A DNA stretch of 64,000 bases from Thiorhodococcus minor (GTDB taxonomy: Bacteria > Pseudomonadota > Gammaproteobacteria > Chromatiales > Chromatiaceae): assembly GCF_010820565.1 (NCBI RefSeq), contig NZ_JAAIJQ010000009.1, positions 1-64,000 on the forward strand, written 5' to 3'. Of the stretch, positions 43,677 through 54,208 are shown in pieces (position 1 is the first letter of the stretch; every line of letters starts with the position of its first letter). The notes below the pieces were generated by a model. That model searched no databases and was not told the DNA's origin. It saw nothing but the letters and a program-made list of their open reading frames with translations. A program made the position numbers and the translations under genes.

Positions 43677-45518
43677 GTGCCAGATCGACTCTCCGCCAGC
43701 GAGCAGGCCAGAGCCACATCTCGCTCCCACTGCCTCCGCCTCGTCCGCAGCCGCCGAGCTTGGTGTCTGCTCCTTTTTATCCTCAGTGCCAGCCTTGCCG
43801 CCGCGCCTGCCCTTGCGTTGAAGCTCGATGCTCGTGTCCAGGGCCTCGAGGGCGAGCAGGAGGCCAACGTCCTGGCGCTGCTCGACATCTACCAGGAGCG
43901 CGGAGACGACGAGCTGACGCCGTCGCGCGTCTTGGCGCTGCACCGCATCGCACCCGACCAGATTCGCGACGCCCTGGCGCCATTCGGCCTCTACAGGGTC
44001 GAGGTCAAGGGCGATCTTCAGGAGCCGCCGGGCGGCGAGGGCACCTGGACGGCGACCTATTCGGTGACGCCCGGCGAGCCCGTTAAGGTCGCCACCGTGG
44101 ATTACCAGGTCACTGGCCAGGGCGCCGAGGATCCGACCTTTCCCAAGGCCTTTCCGATGAAGGTCGGGGACGTCCTGCTCCACTCGCGCTACGAAAAAGC
44201 CAAGTCGGACATCCGCTATGCCGCTTCCTCGGAAGGGTTTCTGGATTACCAGCTGACTTGGCATCAGGTCCTCATCGACCCTGTCGCCTATGAGGCACAC
44301 ATCGTCTTCCATATCGAGACGGGTCCTCGGTATCGCATCGGCAAGGTGACCTTCAACCAGGACCTGCTCGACGAGGATTTCCTGCAAGGCTACGTCAAGG
44401 TCAAGTCGGGCGACGTCTATGACCCCAACCGACTCATGGCACTGCAGGCCAGATTACTCGGCACCGAATACTACAAGGACGTCGAGATTGTTCCGCACAA
44501 GGACGAGGCCGGCCCGGACAATGAAGTCCCCATCGAGGTCGTCGCCAAGCGCAATAAGGCCAACAAGTACCGCATTGGTCTCGGCTATGCGACGGACGTC
44601 GGTCCGCGCATGACGCTGGACTATCGGCGGCGCTATCTCAACCGCTGGGGTCACAAACTGCGCAGCGAGCTGAGTCTGGCGCCCGCACTCTCCGAGCTGG
44701 AGCTGGACTACCGCATCCCCATCCAGGATCCGACCCGCGACTACATCGTCATCAAGCCGCGCTCCTCCATGTATGACACGGCCACACGCAAGGGCTGGGT
44801 CCATTCGGTGCAGGCCGCGCACTCGACCCTGACGCCGCGCGGCTGGCGGCGCAACATCGGCGTGGACTACCGCTACGAAGACCTGGATACCGGCTCCGAC
44901 TCGCTCGGCGCGACCAACGAGCTGGTTCCGAACATCTCCTGGTCCAAGACGGTCTCAGACGACCCCATCAATACCAACCATGGCTACCGCCTCAAGTACA
45001 CCCTCTTGGGCACCTTCCAGGGGCTGGTCTCAGAGACCTCCTACCTGAGCGGTCTCGTCCAATTCAAGTGGGTGAGGCGTCTCAACGAGAACTATCGCTT
45101 CATCACGCGCACTGACCTAGGTGCGACCTGGGCCGAGAGCGTCGACGACCTGCCCGCCAGCCGCCGCTTCTACGCCGGCGGCGATAGCTCCATTCGCGGC
45201 TGGGGCTTCGATGTCTTGGGTCCCAACGATCCGGTGACCAATGAGACGGTGGGCGGCCGCTACCTGGCGGTCGGTAGCCTGGAGCTGGAGCGCCGTATCA
45301 AGGGTCCTTGGAGCGCCGCCGTCTTCACGGATTTCGGCAATGCCTTCGATCCCGACTACGAGCAAGAGCTGGCGCAGAGCGCCGGGGTCGGCCTGCGCTG
45401 GGCCTCGCCCATCGGCCAGGTGCGCTTCGATGTCGCCTTCGCGCTCACCAAGGATCAGGGCGACTACGACGGCCTTCCACCCGCCCGGCTGCACATCGTG
45501 ATTGGACCTGACCTATGA
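43677..45518 (+). CDS. tamA: TamA, Omp85-family outer membrane assembly factor
   Basis: 613 residues from a GTG start. A signal peptide (about 27-47, LLLFILSASLAAAPALA) leads to three POTRA domains (about 50-290; the third contains ETGPRYRIGKVTFNQDLLDE). An outer-membrane beta-barrel follows (GYATDVGPRMTLDYRRRYLNR to the end), with the Omp85 lid motif RRFYAGGDSSIRGWGFD. With TamB it moves proteins such as autotransporters, or lipids, across the periplasm. The tamB ATG overlaps the tamA stop (ATGA). Confidence 0.92.
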   Translation: MPDRLSASEQARATSRSHCLRLVRSRRAWCLLLFILSASLAAAPALALKLDARVQGLEGEQEANVLALLDIYQERGDDELTPSRVLALHRIAPDQIRDALAPFGLYRVEVKGDLQEPPGGEGTWTATYSVTPGEPVKVATVDYQVTGQGAEDPTFPKAFPMKVGDVLLHSRYEKAKSDIRYAASSEGFLDYQLTWHQVLIDPVAYEAHIVFHIETGPRYRIGKVTFNQDLLDEDFLQGYVKVKSGDVYDPNRLMALQARLLGTEYYKDVEIVPHKDEAGPDNEVPIEVVAKRNKANKYRIGLGYATDVGPRMTLDYRRRYLNRWGHKLRSELSLAPALSELELDYRIPIQDPTRDYIVIKPRSSMYDTATRKGWVHSVQAAHSTLTPRGWRRNIGVDYRYEDLDTGSDSLGATNELVPNISWSKTVSDDPINTNHGYRLKYTLLGTFQGLVSETSYLSGLVQFKWVRRLNENYRFITRTDLGATWAESVDDLPASRRFYAGGDSSIRGWGFDVLGPNDPVTNETVGGRYLAVGSLELERRIKGPWSAAVFTDFGNAFDPDYEQELAQSAGVGLRWASPIGQVRFDVAFALTKDQGDYDGLPPARLHIVIGPDL

Positions 45519-48500
45519 GCCAGACCACCGAGCAACGCCCCACGCAGCCCCCGGATTCGCCGCCTGACGCCGGGGTCAGCCCGGGGCGCAAGCCGGCACT
45601 GGGCTGGCGCATTCTGCGCTGGCTGGGCGGGACCCTATCGACGCTGCTGATCCTGGTTGTCTGCGTCCTCTTCTACTTCCTGGGCACCGAGCACGGGCTG
45701 CACACAGCCATTGCGCTGGCCGATCGGGCTGCGCCCGGTCTAGTGAAGATCCGGGTCGCCGAGGGGCGCATCCTCGGGCCGTTGCACCTCGAGGGCTTCG
45801 AGCTGCATTTGCCGACCACGGACGTCACCGTCGGCGGCTTCGATCTCGATTGGTCGCCCGCCGGGATTCTGCGGGGTGTGGTTGCCGTGCAGCGGCTTGC
45901 CGCGCGTGACATCACCCTGACCCTGGGACCTGCGGAAGAGAAGGAGGACGAGCCCTTCGCCCTGCCCGAGATCGCCATCCCGATCCGCTTCGCGATCGAG
46001 CAGGCTACGGTGGACCGGCTGCGGGTCGTCAGTCAGGGCGCGGAGGCGCCCATGCTCGTCCTAGAGCACGCGGGTCTGAGCGCGGCCTTGGAGGGCAGCG
46101 CGCTTCAGCTGGCCGACTTGAGCGTCCTGCTCGAACAACCTCAGCTTGCCGCGGATGCCAAGGGCCAGGCGCGGCTGAGCGGTGACTATCCGCTCGGGCT
46201 GGATCTCGCGTGGACCTTCGATCTGCCGCCGGACGCCAGGCTGCAGGGTGAAGGGACGCTGGGCGGCGATCTCAAGCGATTGACCCTGGAGCATCGCGTG
46301 CGCGGATCGGCGGAGGTGGATGTCGACGCCGAGGTGACGGATGTGCTCGAAAGCCCGGCGTGGAATGGCTCGGTCAAGGTCCTCAAGGTTGCGCTGCCGG
46401 ACTTCAAGCCGGACCTCCCGGCCGTCGAGACGACTGCGGCGCTCGACACCAGCGGCAGCCTTGACGAGGCGACCCTCTCGGGCACGCTCGACGCCCGCGC
46501 GCCGAACCTGCCGGATTTCGGCCATCTCGCGCTGGTCCTGGATGTGCTCTGGAAGGAGCAGCGCCTCAGCATCCGTCAGCTCGACATGACCGAGCAGGTC
46601 TCGCAGGCCTCGCTCGAGGCGACAGGGGAGGTCGATCTGAGCCCCACCCCTGGGCGCTTTGAGCTTCAGGGCGAGTGGCAGCGGCTGCGCTGGCCATTGA
46701 GCGGGGATCTTCTGGCCCAATCCGCACAGGGCAAGGTCGACGCCTCGGGCACCTTCGAGGACTTCGTCTACGCACTCGAGGCACTGGCCGCCGGACCGAG
46801 CTTTCCGAGCGCCAAGATTGCCGCCAAGGGGCAGGGCACCGCCGAAGGTACCAAGCTCGACCAGCTTCGCATCGACACCCTGGACGGCGTGCTGGAGGGC
46901 AAGGGCAATCTGGCCTGGGCGCCGGCCCTGCAGTGGGACTTCGCGCTGCACGGAAACGACCTCAATCCAGGCAGCTTCGTCGAGGGTCTGGACGATCGGG
47001 TGGTCCTCAATCTACAAACCGCCGGCAGCCTCGAGCAGTTCGACTACGACCTGGTCACCACGACCTCGGGCCCCGGCCTGCCTCCGGCCAGCCTGACTCT
47101 GGTCGGCAGCGGCGACCTCGAGCAGACCCGCGTCGAGACCCTGAAGCTCGATATCCTGGATGGGCGCATCGAGGGTCAGGCCAAGGTCGATTTGGATCCG
47201 CAGATCGGCTGGGACGCTGGGCTCAGCATTGCCGGCATCAATCCGGGCAGCTATGCGCCAGAGTGGCCTGGACGAATCGACGGCAAGATCACCACCCAGG
47301 GCGTGCTCCAGGAGACTGGGCCCAGTCTCGTCGCGGTCATCGAGCAGCTTGAGGGCAGGCTGCGCGGCTATCCCATTGGTGCTACCGGCAAGGTCTCCTT
47401 GGACGGCAAGACGGCGCGCATCGAAGGACTGGCCGCCGAATCCGGTCCGAGCAAGCTGCGTGTCGACGGCACTGTTGCGGATGCCTTGGAACTGGACTTC
47501 GCCCTGACCTCGCCGGACCTCGCCAGCGTGCTGCCTCAGGCCGAGGGCAGCATCGACGTCAAGGGCAAGGTAAGGGGCGCGCTGGATGCGCCGGATGTGA
47601 TGCTCGACTTGAGCTTTGGCGGTGTGGCCTTGGCCGGCAACGGCATCGCCAGTCTGACTGGCGATGCCGAGGTCGGGCTGGGCACGGATGGCCGCTTCGA
47701 TGTCGATCTGCAAGGCAAGGATCTCGTCGCCGGGGGGCTGCAATGGGAAACCCTCAGGGTCCGCGGGACGGGTGCCCTGCCGGATCACCAGCTCTCGGTC
47801 GCGCTGGACGGGCAGCAGCTCTCCGCGAAGCTCGCCTTGACGGGCGGGCTGAAGGACGGTGGTGCCTACGCGGGGCAGCTCAGGACCCTGGATCTCAGCA
47901 CGCCGGAGGTGGGCGCTTGGGCGCTCGAGCGTGCGATGCCGATCAGCTATGAGGCGCCCAAGATCGCTGCCGGTCCGCTCTGCCTGCGTCACGCCGACGG
48001 CTCGGGCGGCTGCCTGGACTTCGAGCAGCCGCAGTCCGGGCAGTGGACGGCGGGCGTGGATCTGGACAAGCTGGACTTCGCGCTACTCAAGGAGTTTCTG
48101 CCGGAAAAGCTGACCGCCGATGGCCTGGCGCGCGTCAAGGGCCGCTTCACGGCGCAGGGTCCGACGCTGACGGGGTCCGCCGTTGCGGAGATCCCGGACG
48201 GCGTGGTGAGCGTCGACATCGGCAAGGGCAAGCGCCAGACGCTGGACTTCTCCACCACTCGGCTCGGCCTGGAAGCCAACGGGAATGGGTTGTCCGCGAA
48301 GCTGGGCCTGCCGCTCAAAGAGATCGGCGAGGTCAGCGGCGACCTGAGTCTACCGGGCTGGCGCCTGGATGATCCGGCACGTCCGGGGCAATCCCTGCGC
48401 GGCGGCTTGAAGGCGAATGTCCAGAATCTCTCGCTGATCGCCGACATGGCCCCTCAGCTGAACGGACTGAGCGGCGCGATCGATGCCGATCTGACACTGG

Positions 48501-49552
48501 GCGGGACCATCGGGCAGCCTGGCGTCAAGGGGCTCGCGGAGGTCAAGGGCGTTGGCTTCCAGGTGCCCTTGCTCGGTCTAGAGGTGAAGGACGTCGACCT
48601 GACCGCGCGGGCCCCGGCCTGGGATCGGCTCAGCATCGCCGGCGGCGGCCTCATCGGCGGCGGCCGGCTCGAGATCACAGGCGATGGTGGCCTAAAGGGG
48701 AGCGACTACACCGCCGAGATCAAGATCCAAGGCGACAAGCTCAAGGTGGCCGACACCAAGGAGTATTTCGCCCTCGTCTCGCCCAAGATCGACATCCAGG
48801 CCGGGACCACGGGGGCCGCGATCCGCGGTGAGATCCGCATTCCGGAGGCGCGGATTCGCCCGCGCACGGTGCCCGCCGGCACGGTCTCGCCCTCGGCGGA
48901 TGTCACCCTTGAGGAGAAGGAGCCGGCGCCGCCCTACCCGGTGTCGATCGATCTGACCGTCGCCATGGGAAATGAGGTGACCATTGATGCCTTCGGCGTG
49001 CGTGGCCGGCTGGCTGGCGATCTGACCATCCTGCAGCGGCCCGGCAAGGACATGCTGGGCGACGGCCAGCTCCAGATCAAGGAAGGTGAGTACCGGATCT
49101 CCGGCGGCTTCGGACTCGCCGCCGAGCTCGGCGCTCCGCTCAAGATCACCCAGGGCCGCTTGATCTACGCCAAGAGCCCCATCGACAATCCCGGCCTCTT
49201 GCTCCAGGCCGAGCGTGACGGCGGCGATACGACAGCCGGCGTGCGTGTCCTCGGGAGCATTCGTGACCCCAAGCTCGCCTTCTTCTCCGAAAGCGATCCG
49301 GGCATGACGCAGGCCGAGATCACCAAGTACCTGCTGACCGGGATCCCGCCGTCCGGGAACGATCAAACGGACAATGCCGGCCTAGCCGTGGGCACCTATG
49401 TCGCACCCAAGATCTACATGGAGTACGAGAGTGGGCTGGGCGACGAGGCCAACAAGATCAAGCTGCGCTATGAACTCTCGCGCAGCATCGAGCTACAGAC
49501 GGAGACCGGTGAGAGCCAGGGTGCGGACATCTACTTCAAGTTCGAGAATTGA
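45515..49552 (+). CDS. tamB: TamB, inner-membrane-anchored periplasm-spanning protein
   Basis: 1345 residues. An N-terminal TM anchor (about 32-55, LSTLLILVVCVLFYFLG) precedes a long repetitive beta-rich body of AsmA/TamB type. It has recurring short strands such as LDGRIEGQAKVDLD, LRVDGTVADALELDFAL and GSIDVKGKVRGALDAPDV, which form a hydrophobic groove. The C-terminal DUF490 region, with DGQLQIKEGEYRISGGFG and SDPGMTQAEITKYLLTG, contacts TamA. Length fits the family. The ATGA junction with tamA and the downstream acyltransferase overlap suggest one operon. Confidence 0.92.
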   Translation: MSQTTEQRPTQPPDSPPDAGVSPGRKPALGWRILRWLGGTLSTLLILVVCVLFYFLGTEHGLHTAIALADRAAPGLVKIRVAEGRILGPLHLEGFELHLPTTDVTVGGFDLDWSPAGILRGVVAVQRLAARDITLTLGPAEEKEDEPFALPEIAIPIRFAIEQATVDRLRVVSQGAEAPMLVLEHAGLSAALEGSALQLADLSVLLEQPQLAADAKGQARLSGDYPLGLDLAWTFDLPPDARLQGEGTLGGDLKRLTLEHRVRGSAEVDVDAEVTDVLESPAWNGSVKVLKVALPDFKPDLPAVETTAALDTSGSLDEATLSGTLDARAPNLPDFGHLALVLDVLWKEQRLSIRQLDMTEQVSQASLEATGEVDLSPTPGRFELQGEWQRLRWPLSGDLLAQSAQGKVDASGTFEDFVYALEALAAGPSFPSAKIAAKGQGTAEGTKLDQLRIDTLDGVLEGKGNLAWAPALQWDFALHGNDLNPGSFVEGLDDRVVLNLQTAGSLEQFDYDLVTTTSGPGLPPASLTLVGSGDLEQTRVETLKLDILDGRIEGQAKVDLDPQIGWDAGLSIAGINPGSYAPEWPGRIDGKITTQGVLQETGPSLVAVIEQLEGRLRGYPIGATGKVSLDGKTARIEGLAAESGPSKLRVDGTVADALELDFALTSPDLASVLPQAEGSIDVKGKVRGALDAPDVMLDLSFGGVALAGNGIASLTGDAEVGLGTDGRFDVDLQGKDLVAGGLQWETLRVRGTGALPDHQLSVALDGQQLSAKLALTGGLKDGGAYAGQLRTLDLSTPEVGAWALERAMPISYEAPKIAAGPLCLRHADGSGGCLDFEQPQSGQWTAGVDLDKLDFALLKEFLPEKLTADGLARVKGRFTAQGPTLTGSAVAEIPDGVVSVDIGKGKRQTLDFSTTRLGLEANGNGLSAKLGLPLKEIGEVSGDLSLPGWRLDDPARPGQSLRGGLKANVQNLSLIADMAPQLNGLSGAIDADLTLGGTIGQPGVKGLAEVKGVGFQVPLLGLEVKDVDLTARAPAWDRLSIAGGGLIGGGRLEITGDGGLKGSDYTAEIKIQGDKLKVADTKEYFALVSPKIDIQAGTTGAAIRGEIRIPEARIRPRTVPAGTVSPSADVTLEEKEPAPPYPVSIDLTVAMGNEVTIDAFGVRGRLAGDLTILQRPGKDMLGDGQLQIKEGEYRISGGFGLAAELGAPLKITQGRLIYAKSPIDNPGLLLQAERDGGDTTAGVRVLGSIRDPKLAFFSESDPGMTQAEITKYLLTGIPPSGNDQTDNAGLAVGTYVAPKIYMEYESGLGDEANKIKLRYELSRSIELQTETGESQGADIYFKFEN

Positions 49553-50483
49553 CCGCGCGCTGCTGCATCCGAAACATTGGCCGAGCTGGCTCGGCGTCGG
49601 CGCCATCTTTGCCTTCGGTCGCTTGCCCTTTCCACTGATCTGGGCGCTCGGCGGTCTGCTCGGCCGTCTCGGCTATCTGCTCGCCGGTGCGCGTCGCGTC
49701 GTTGTGCGGCGCAATCTGGCGTGCTGCCTCCCTCATCTCGGCCGCTGGGAGCGCGAGCGCCTCATGATTGCGCACTTCGGCTGGCTCGGGGTTGCCGCGC
49801 TCTCCCAAGGCGTCGGCTGGGGCGCGTCCCCTGAGCGCTTGAGCCGGCTGGTGCGCATCCGCAACCGCGAGAGGATCGACACCTACGTCGCCGAGGGTCG
49901 GCCCATCATCGTCCTGGTACCCCACTTCATCGGGCTCGAGCTCGGCGGCGCCGCCTTCACGGCCCTGGTGCATTCCGGCGTCTACATGTACCAGAAGATC
50001 CGCAATCCCGTCGTCGATCTTCAGGTGCGCCGTGCGCGTCAGCAATACGGCAGCCTGTCGATCGAGCGCCAGGATGACCTGCGTGGGCTGATCCGCGAGA
50101 TAAGGAAGGGCACCCCCTTCTTCTACCTGCCGGATCAGGACGGTGGGCGGCGGGGCATCTTCGTGCCCTTCTGCGGCGTGCCAGCCTCGACCGTGCCCAT
50201 GCTCGGCCGCTTCGCCGCCATGACCGACGCCGTCGTTATCCCGACCTTCGCGCGCTTCCTCCCCTGGGGGCAGGGGTTGGAGCTAATCTTCGACCCGCCC
50301 ATGGCGGACTTCCCAAGTGGAGATCCGGAGCGCGATACGACGCAGATGAACGCGCTCATCGAGGCGCGTATCGCGACCATGCCGGACCAGTACTTCTGGG
50401 TACACCGGCGTTTCAAGACGCGCCCCGAAGGCGAGGCGCCCCTCTATCCGCCGAAACCTCGGCGCAAGAAGCGGAAGCAGTGA
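49521..50483 (+). CDS. Lipid A lauroyl/myristoyl acyltransferase family protein
   Basis: About 320 residues of the LpxL/HtrB family of inner-membrane acyltransferases that add secondary acyl chains to lipid A. The catalytic HxxxxE motif is in VPHFIGLELGG. PFFYLPDQDGG and VPFCGVPASTVPMLGRFA are standard for the family. A hydrophobic N-terminal segment (IFAFGRLPFPLIWALGGLLG) anchors it. Start uncertain: GTG at 49521 is proposed, overlapping the tamB end by about 30 bp; homology-like sequence begins near RALLHPKHWPSWLG. Directly linked to tamAB. Confidence 0.85.
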   Translation: MRTSTSSSRIDRALLHPKHWPSWLGVGAIFAFGRLPFPLIWALGGLLGRLGYLLAGARRVVVRRNLACCLPHLGRWERERLMIAHFGWLGVAALSQGVGWGASPERLSRLVRIRNRERIDTYVAEGRPIIVLVPHFIGLELGGAAFTALVHSGVYMYQKIRNPVVDLQVRRARQQYGSLSIERQDDLRGLIREIRKGTPFFYLPDQDGGRRGIFVPFCGVPASTVPMLGRFAAMTDAVVIPTFARFLPWGQGLELIFDPPMADFPSGDPERDTTQMNALIEARIATMPDQYFWVHRRFKTRPEGEAPLYPPKPRRKKRKQ

Positions 50484-50505
50484 GCGGCGATATAGGGACC
50501 GCCCT

Positions 50506-51462
50506 GTGAGCGCGTCCGAATCGCCGCTGAGCGCCGCGCCTCGCCTTGGCCGCCTGCGGGACTGGGCCTTGGGGCTCGGGCTGCTGCTTGCGCTGATCCT
50601 TGCGGTCCACTTCAGCGTCGGCTGGGGGCCACTGCTAGCTCCGTGGCTTTCACTGTCGTCTTGGCTGCTGGCCTGGCTCTTCCTGCTGTCGGCGCTCAGC
50701 TATGGTCTGCGGGCCTATCGTGTCTACGACTACTTCCGCCCTCGGCTCAAGGGCGACTTCCCGGTCGTCCTGCGACTCTCGGTGCTGCACAACACGGCCA
50801 ACAATCTGCTCCCCATGCGGGCGGGGGAGCTGGTCTTTCCCTGGCTGATGCGACGCTATTTCGGGCACGGCATGCTGGAGTCGACCGCGGCGCTGCTGTG
50901 GATGCGTCTGCTGGACCTGCACTTCCTGGCCCTGGTCGCACTCCTGATCCTGAATCTTCGTCATCCGTCCTGGCTTTGGTGGGGGCTCGCGGGGCTGTGG
51001 CTGGCTGGACTGGGGCTCATCCTGCTGTCCGGGCGAATCGCTGGCTCGCGCTGGCTTCAGGGAGCGGCGACGTGGCGCGCGACGCTGCGACGCGCCCTTG
51101 GCGCCGCGCCTCGCGACGCCTGGCTGCTGGTGCGCGTCTATCTCTGGACGGGCCTGATCTGGGTACTCAAGCTCGCGGCCTTCACCAGCGTGCTCAAGTT
51201 CTTTCTGCCGCTCGACCTCGGGCGCTTGTTGGCCGGGGTGCTGGGGGCCGAGCTGTCGAGCGTCCTGCCTTTCCATGGCGTCGCCGGCAGCGGCAGCTAC
51301 GAGCTGGCGGCGGTGGCCGCGCTCCTGCCCTTCGGGGTCGATCCCGAGCTGGCGCTCGCCGGTGCCGTCAATCTCCATCTCTTCCTCCTGGGCGTCACCC
51401 TCGTCCTCGGTGGACTGGCCCTTTTGCTGCCGAAGCGGGCAGGGCAAGCCTCCGAGCCCTGA
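50506..51462 (+). CDS. UPF0104 / lysylphosphatidylglycerol synthase TM-region protein
   Basis: 318 residues from GTG, an integral membrane protein of about eight TM helices. It matches the flippase-like TM part of MprF (UPF0104 family): YDYFRPRLKGDFPVVLRLSVLHNTANNLLPMRAGEL is the hallmark region (residues 75-110; key residues N and R in NNLLPMRAGE). The late motif LPFHGVAGSGSYELA is also typical. The synthase domain is absent. Such proteins may transport lipids or glycolipids. It follows the acyltransferase gene by 22 bp, so an outer-membrane lipid role is plausible. Confidence 0.82.
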   Translation: MSASESPLSAAPRLGRLRDWALGLGLLLALILAVHFSVGWGPLLAPWLSLSSWLLAWLFLLSALSYGLRAYRVYDYFRPRLKGDFPVVLRLSVLHNTANNLLPMRAGELVFPWLMRRYFGHGMLESTAALLWMRLLDLHFLALVALLILNLRHPSWLWWGLAGLWLAGLGLILLSGRIAGSRWLQGAATWRATLRRALGAAPRDAWLLVRVYLWTGLIWVLKLAAFTSVLKFFLPLDLGRLLAGVLGAELSSVLPFHGVAGSGSYELAAVAALLPFGVDPELALAGAVNLHLFLLGVTLVLGGLALLLPKRAGQASEP

Positions 51463-51524
51463 GCGCCGTCCGTTGCCAGGAATACCTGAGTGTATTTGTC
51501 GAAGCTAAGCTTTGATAAAAACTA

Positions 51525-51552
51525 TTGATGGTTTCTGAAGAAAGCCTATATT
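51525..51552 (+). promoter_or_regulatory. Putative sdh promoter
   Basis: TTGATG (51525-51530) and TATATT (51547-51552) with 16-bp spacing lie in a locally AT-rich stretch about 165 bp before sdhC. It is the best sigma-70 candidate for the succinate dehydrogenase operon. Confidence 0.5.
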
Positions 51553-51716
51553 CTGATGCGCTGCACAAAAGGCGCATCCTGGCGATGCTCGAGATCCTTC
51601 GGGGCCCTTTGTGTCTTCATCGCGACAATCGCGGACTCGGCCCTGCTCACGCGCACTGAGCGAATCTCCTCAGCTCTGCATCGGTCGAGCGCCCGCGGCT
51701 CATCAAAGGTCCGAGA

Positions 51717-52091
51717 ATGCAAACATCCAGACCCGTCTTCCTGGACTTGTGGCGCATCAAGCTCCCGCTGCCAGGACTCGTTTCCATCCTGCATCGCCTT
51801 AGTGGCGTGCTCATGATTTTGTCCATCCCCGTCGCCGCCATCCTGTTCCACCAGGCGCTGTCCAGTCCCGAAGGATTCGCCGCGACGGCCGCCTTTCTGG
51901 ATTTTTGGCTGATCCAGCTGGCGATCTTGGCGTTGACTTGGAGCTTGCTTCATCACCTGCTGGCCGGCATCCGTCATCTGGGTCTGGATATCGGCGTCGG
52001 CTTGGACCGCCCGGTTGCGCGCAAGACCGCCTGGGTCGTTCTCATCGGCGCACCCGTCCTGCTGGTCATCGTCTTGGCGTTGGGAGGCTAA
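51717..52091 (+). CDS. sdhC: Succinate dehydrogenase cytochrome b556 subunit
   Basis: 124 residues with three TM helices. The N-terminal RPVFLDLWRIKLPLPGLVSILHRLSGVLM has the quinone/heme-site residues S and R of the SILHR motif. HHLLAGIRHLGLDIG contains the heme-ligand His region. It anchors the complex and binds quinone with SdhD. AAGG precedes the ATG. First gene of sdhCDAB-sdhE-ygfX. Confidence 0.92.
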   Translation: MQTSRPVFLDLWRIKLPLPGLVSILHRLSGVLMILSIPVAAILFHQALSSPEGFAATAAFLDFWLIQLAILALTWSLLHHLLAGIRHLGLDIGVGLDRPVARKTAWVVLIGAPVLLVIVLALGG

Positions 52092-52095
52092 AGGC

Positions 52096-52440
52096 ATGAG
52101 TCGACAAGCTTCGGGTCTGATGGCCTGGCTGATGCAGCGCGCGACGGCCGTCTACCTCGCGCTCTTTACCACCTATCTCGTCCTGCACTGGCTGCTCAAT
52201 GCGCCCGCCAGCCACGCCGACTTGGTGAGCTGGGTGACGCATCCGGCCGTGGCCATGGGTCTGGTCCTCTTCGTGCCCGTCGTGCTGGCACATGCCTGGG
52301 TCGGCATGCGCGACGTGCTCATCGATTATGTGCACATCCTCGGACTGCGTGTCGGTCTGATGCTGGTGTTCGGATTCGTCTTTCTCGCCTCGGGTCTCTG
52401 GGCCTTGAAGGCCATCATCACCGCTGGGATCGGAGGCTAG
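52096..52440 (+). CDS. sdhD: Succinate dehydrogenase membrane anchor subunit
   Basis: 114 residues with three TM helices. [18 protein letters not shown] carries the R and Y of the quinone site, and [19 protein letters not shown] the heme His and the D-Y pair typical of SdhD. It starts 4 bp after the sdhC stop. Together with SdhC it holds heme b and the ubiquinone site. Confidence 0.9.
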   Translation: MSRQASGLMAWLMQRATAVYLALFTTYLVLHWLLNAPASHADLVSWVTHPAVAMGLVLFVPVVLAHAWVGMRDVLIDYVHILGLRVGLMLVFGFVFLASGLWALKAIITAGIGG

Positions 52441-52447
52441 ATCGCGG

Positions 52448-54208
52448 ATGAGTCTACCAACACGCCATTTCGACGCCCTGATCATCGGTGCCGGCGGGGC
52501 CGGACTGAATGCGGCGCTGCAGCTCGCGAGCGCGGATCTGCGGGTCGCCGTGGTCTCCAAGGTCTTCCCGACGCGCTCCCATACGGTCGCCGCCCAGGGC
52601 GGTGTGAATGCCGCGCTCGCCAATGTGCTGCCAGACTCCTGGCATTGGCACATGTTCGACACCGTCAAGGGCTCGGACTACCTCGGCGACCAGGACGCCA
52701 TCGAGTTCATGTGCCGCGAGGCCATCCCGACGGTCTACGAGCTGGAGCACGCCGGCGTGCCCTTCTCGCGGCTCGACAACGGCAAGATCTACCAGCGCGC
52801 CTTCGGCGGGCAGAGCCAGAACTTCGGCGGCGATCAGGCCGCGCGCACCTGCGCCGCGGCGGACCGCACCGGCCATGCCATCCTGCACACCCTCTATCAG
52901 CAGAACATCCGTGCCCGCACGCACTTCTTCGACGAGTTCTTCGCCGTCGACCTGGTGCGCGATGCCGACGGCATCTGCTCCGGCGCATTGGTGCTGGAGA
53001 TCGAGACCGGCGAGCCTCTGCTGATCGAGGCCAAGGCGACCCTGCTGGCCACGGGCGGCTGCGGCCAGGTGTTCCGCACCACGTCCAACGCCCACATCAA
53101 CACGGGCGACGGTGCCGCCATGGCGCTGCGCGCCGGCATCCCGCTGATGGACATGGAGTTCTTCCAGTTCCACCCGACCGGCATCGCCGGCAAGGGCATG
53201 CTCATCACCGAGGGCGTGCGCGGCGAGGGCGGCTATCTCATCAACAAGGACGGCGAGCGCTTCATGGAGCGCTATGCCCCGCGCGCCAAGGACCTGGCCA
53301 GTCGCGACGTGGTCTCGCGCGCCATCGTCACCGAGGTGAAGGAAGGCCGCGGCTGCGGCGAGAATGGCGACTATGTGATGCTCAAGGTCGATCACCTCGG
53401 CGAGGCGGTCATCTCCAAGCGCCTGCCGGGCATCCGCGAGTCGAGCAAGGTCTTCGCGGGCGTGGATCCGGTCGTCGAGCCCATTCCCGTCTTCCCGACC
53501 GCGCACTACGCCATGGGCGGCATTCCCACCGACCGCTTCGGCCGTGTCGCCGTCCCGGCCGGCAAGGGGGAAGAGGTCGTCGTCGGCCTCTATGCGGCGG
53601 GCGAGTGCGCCTGTGCCTCGGTCCATGGCGCCAACCGGCTTGGCGGCAACTCCCTGCTGGACATCCTGGTCTTCGGGCGTCTGGCCGGGAAGGACATCAT
53701 CGACTTCGTCCGCGAGAACCCCTACAGGCGTGCGGCCGATTCGGAGAGCCTCGACACGGCCATGTCCCGTCTCGCGCGCTGGGATCAGAAGGGCGACGGC
53801 ATCTCGGTTCAGGAGATGCGCGCCGAGGTGCGCAAGTGCATGGAGGACCATGCCGGCGTCTTCCGCACCGAGGAGATCATGCAGGAGGGCTACAAGAAGC
53901 TCTGCGAGCTGCGCGAGCGCATGCCGGAGGTGCGGCTCCGCGATCACTCCAGGGTGTTCAACACCGCACGCGTCGAGGCCCTGGAGCTGGAGAACCTGAT
54001 GGACGTGGGCATGTCCATCGCCGTGTCCGCGCTGCATCGGCAAGAGAGCCGCGGAGCACACTCGCGGCCGGATCATCCGGAGCGGAACGACCAGGCCTGG
54101 CTCAAGCACAGCCTCTATTCCATGGAAGGCGATCGCATGGACTACAAGCCCGTGCGCACCAAGCCCTTGACCGTTGAGTCCTTCCCGCCGAAGGAGCGTG
54201 TGTACTAA
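52448..54208 (+). CDS. sdhA: Succinate dehydrogenase flavoprotein subunit
   Basis: 586 residues. The N-terminal dinucleotide fold is [16 protein letters not shown]45 ([11 protein letters not shown]) is the residue that binds FAD covalently. The capping and catalytic parts include [17 protein letters not shown] and the Arg-rich [18 protein letters not shown]. Oxidises succinate to fumarate in the citric acid cycle. Length and motifs match proteobacterial SdhA. Stop and the sdhB start share a base (TAATG). SdhE, the factor that helps attach FAD, is encoded two genes on. Confidence 0.95.
   Translation: MSLPTRHFDALIIGAGGAGLNAALQLASADLRVAVVSKVFPTRSHTVAAQGGVNAALANVLPDSWHWHMFDTVKGSDYLGDQDAIEFMCREAIPTVYELEHAGVPFSRLDNGKIYQRAFGGQSQNFGGDQAARTCAAADRTGHAILHTLYQQNIRARTHFFDEFFAVDLVRDADGICSGALVLEIETGEPLLIEAKATLLATGGCGQVFRTTSNAHINTGDGAAMALRAGIPLMDMEFFQFHPTGIAGKGMLITEGVRGEGGYLINKDGERFMERYAPRAKDLASRDVVSRAIVTEVKEGRGCGENGDYVMLKVDHLGEAVISKRLPGIRESSKVFAGVDPVVEPIPVFPTAHYAMGGIPTDRFGRVAVPAGKGEEVVVGLYAAGECACASVHGANRLGGNSLLDILVFGRLAGKDIIDFVRENPYRRAADSESLDTAMSRLARWDQKGDGISVQEMRAEVRKCMEDHAGVFRTEEIMQEGYKKLCELRERMPEVRLRDHSRVFNTARVEALELENLMDVGMSIAVSALHRQESRGAHSRPDHPERNDQAWLKHSLYSMEGDRMDYKPVRTKPLTVESFPPKERVY

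Noticed and set aside
52454-54109. Minus-strand open frame of about 550 codons across sdhA
   Set aside because: It lies opposite a certain sdhA gene; its Asp/Gly/His/Val-rich translation has no domain. Long antisense frames are common in GC-rich coding DNA.
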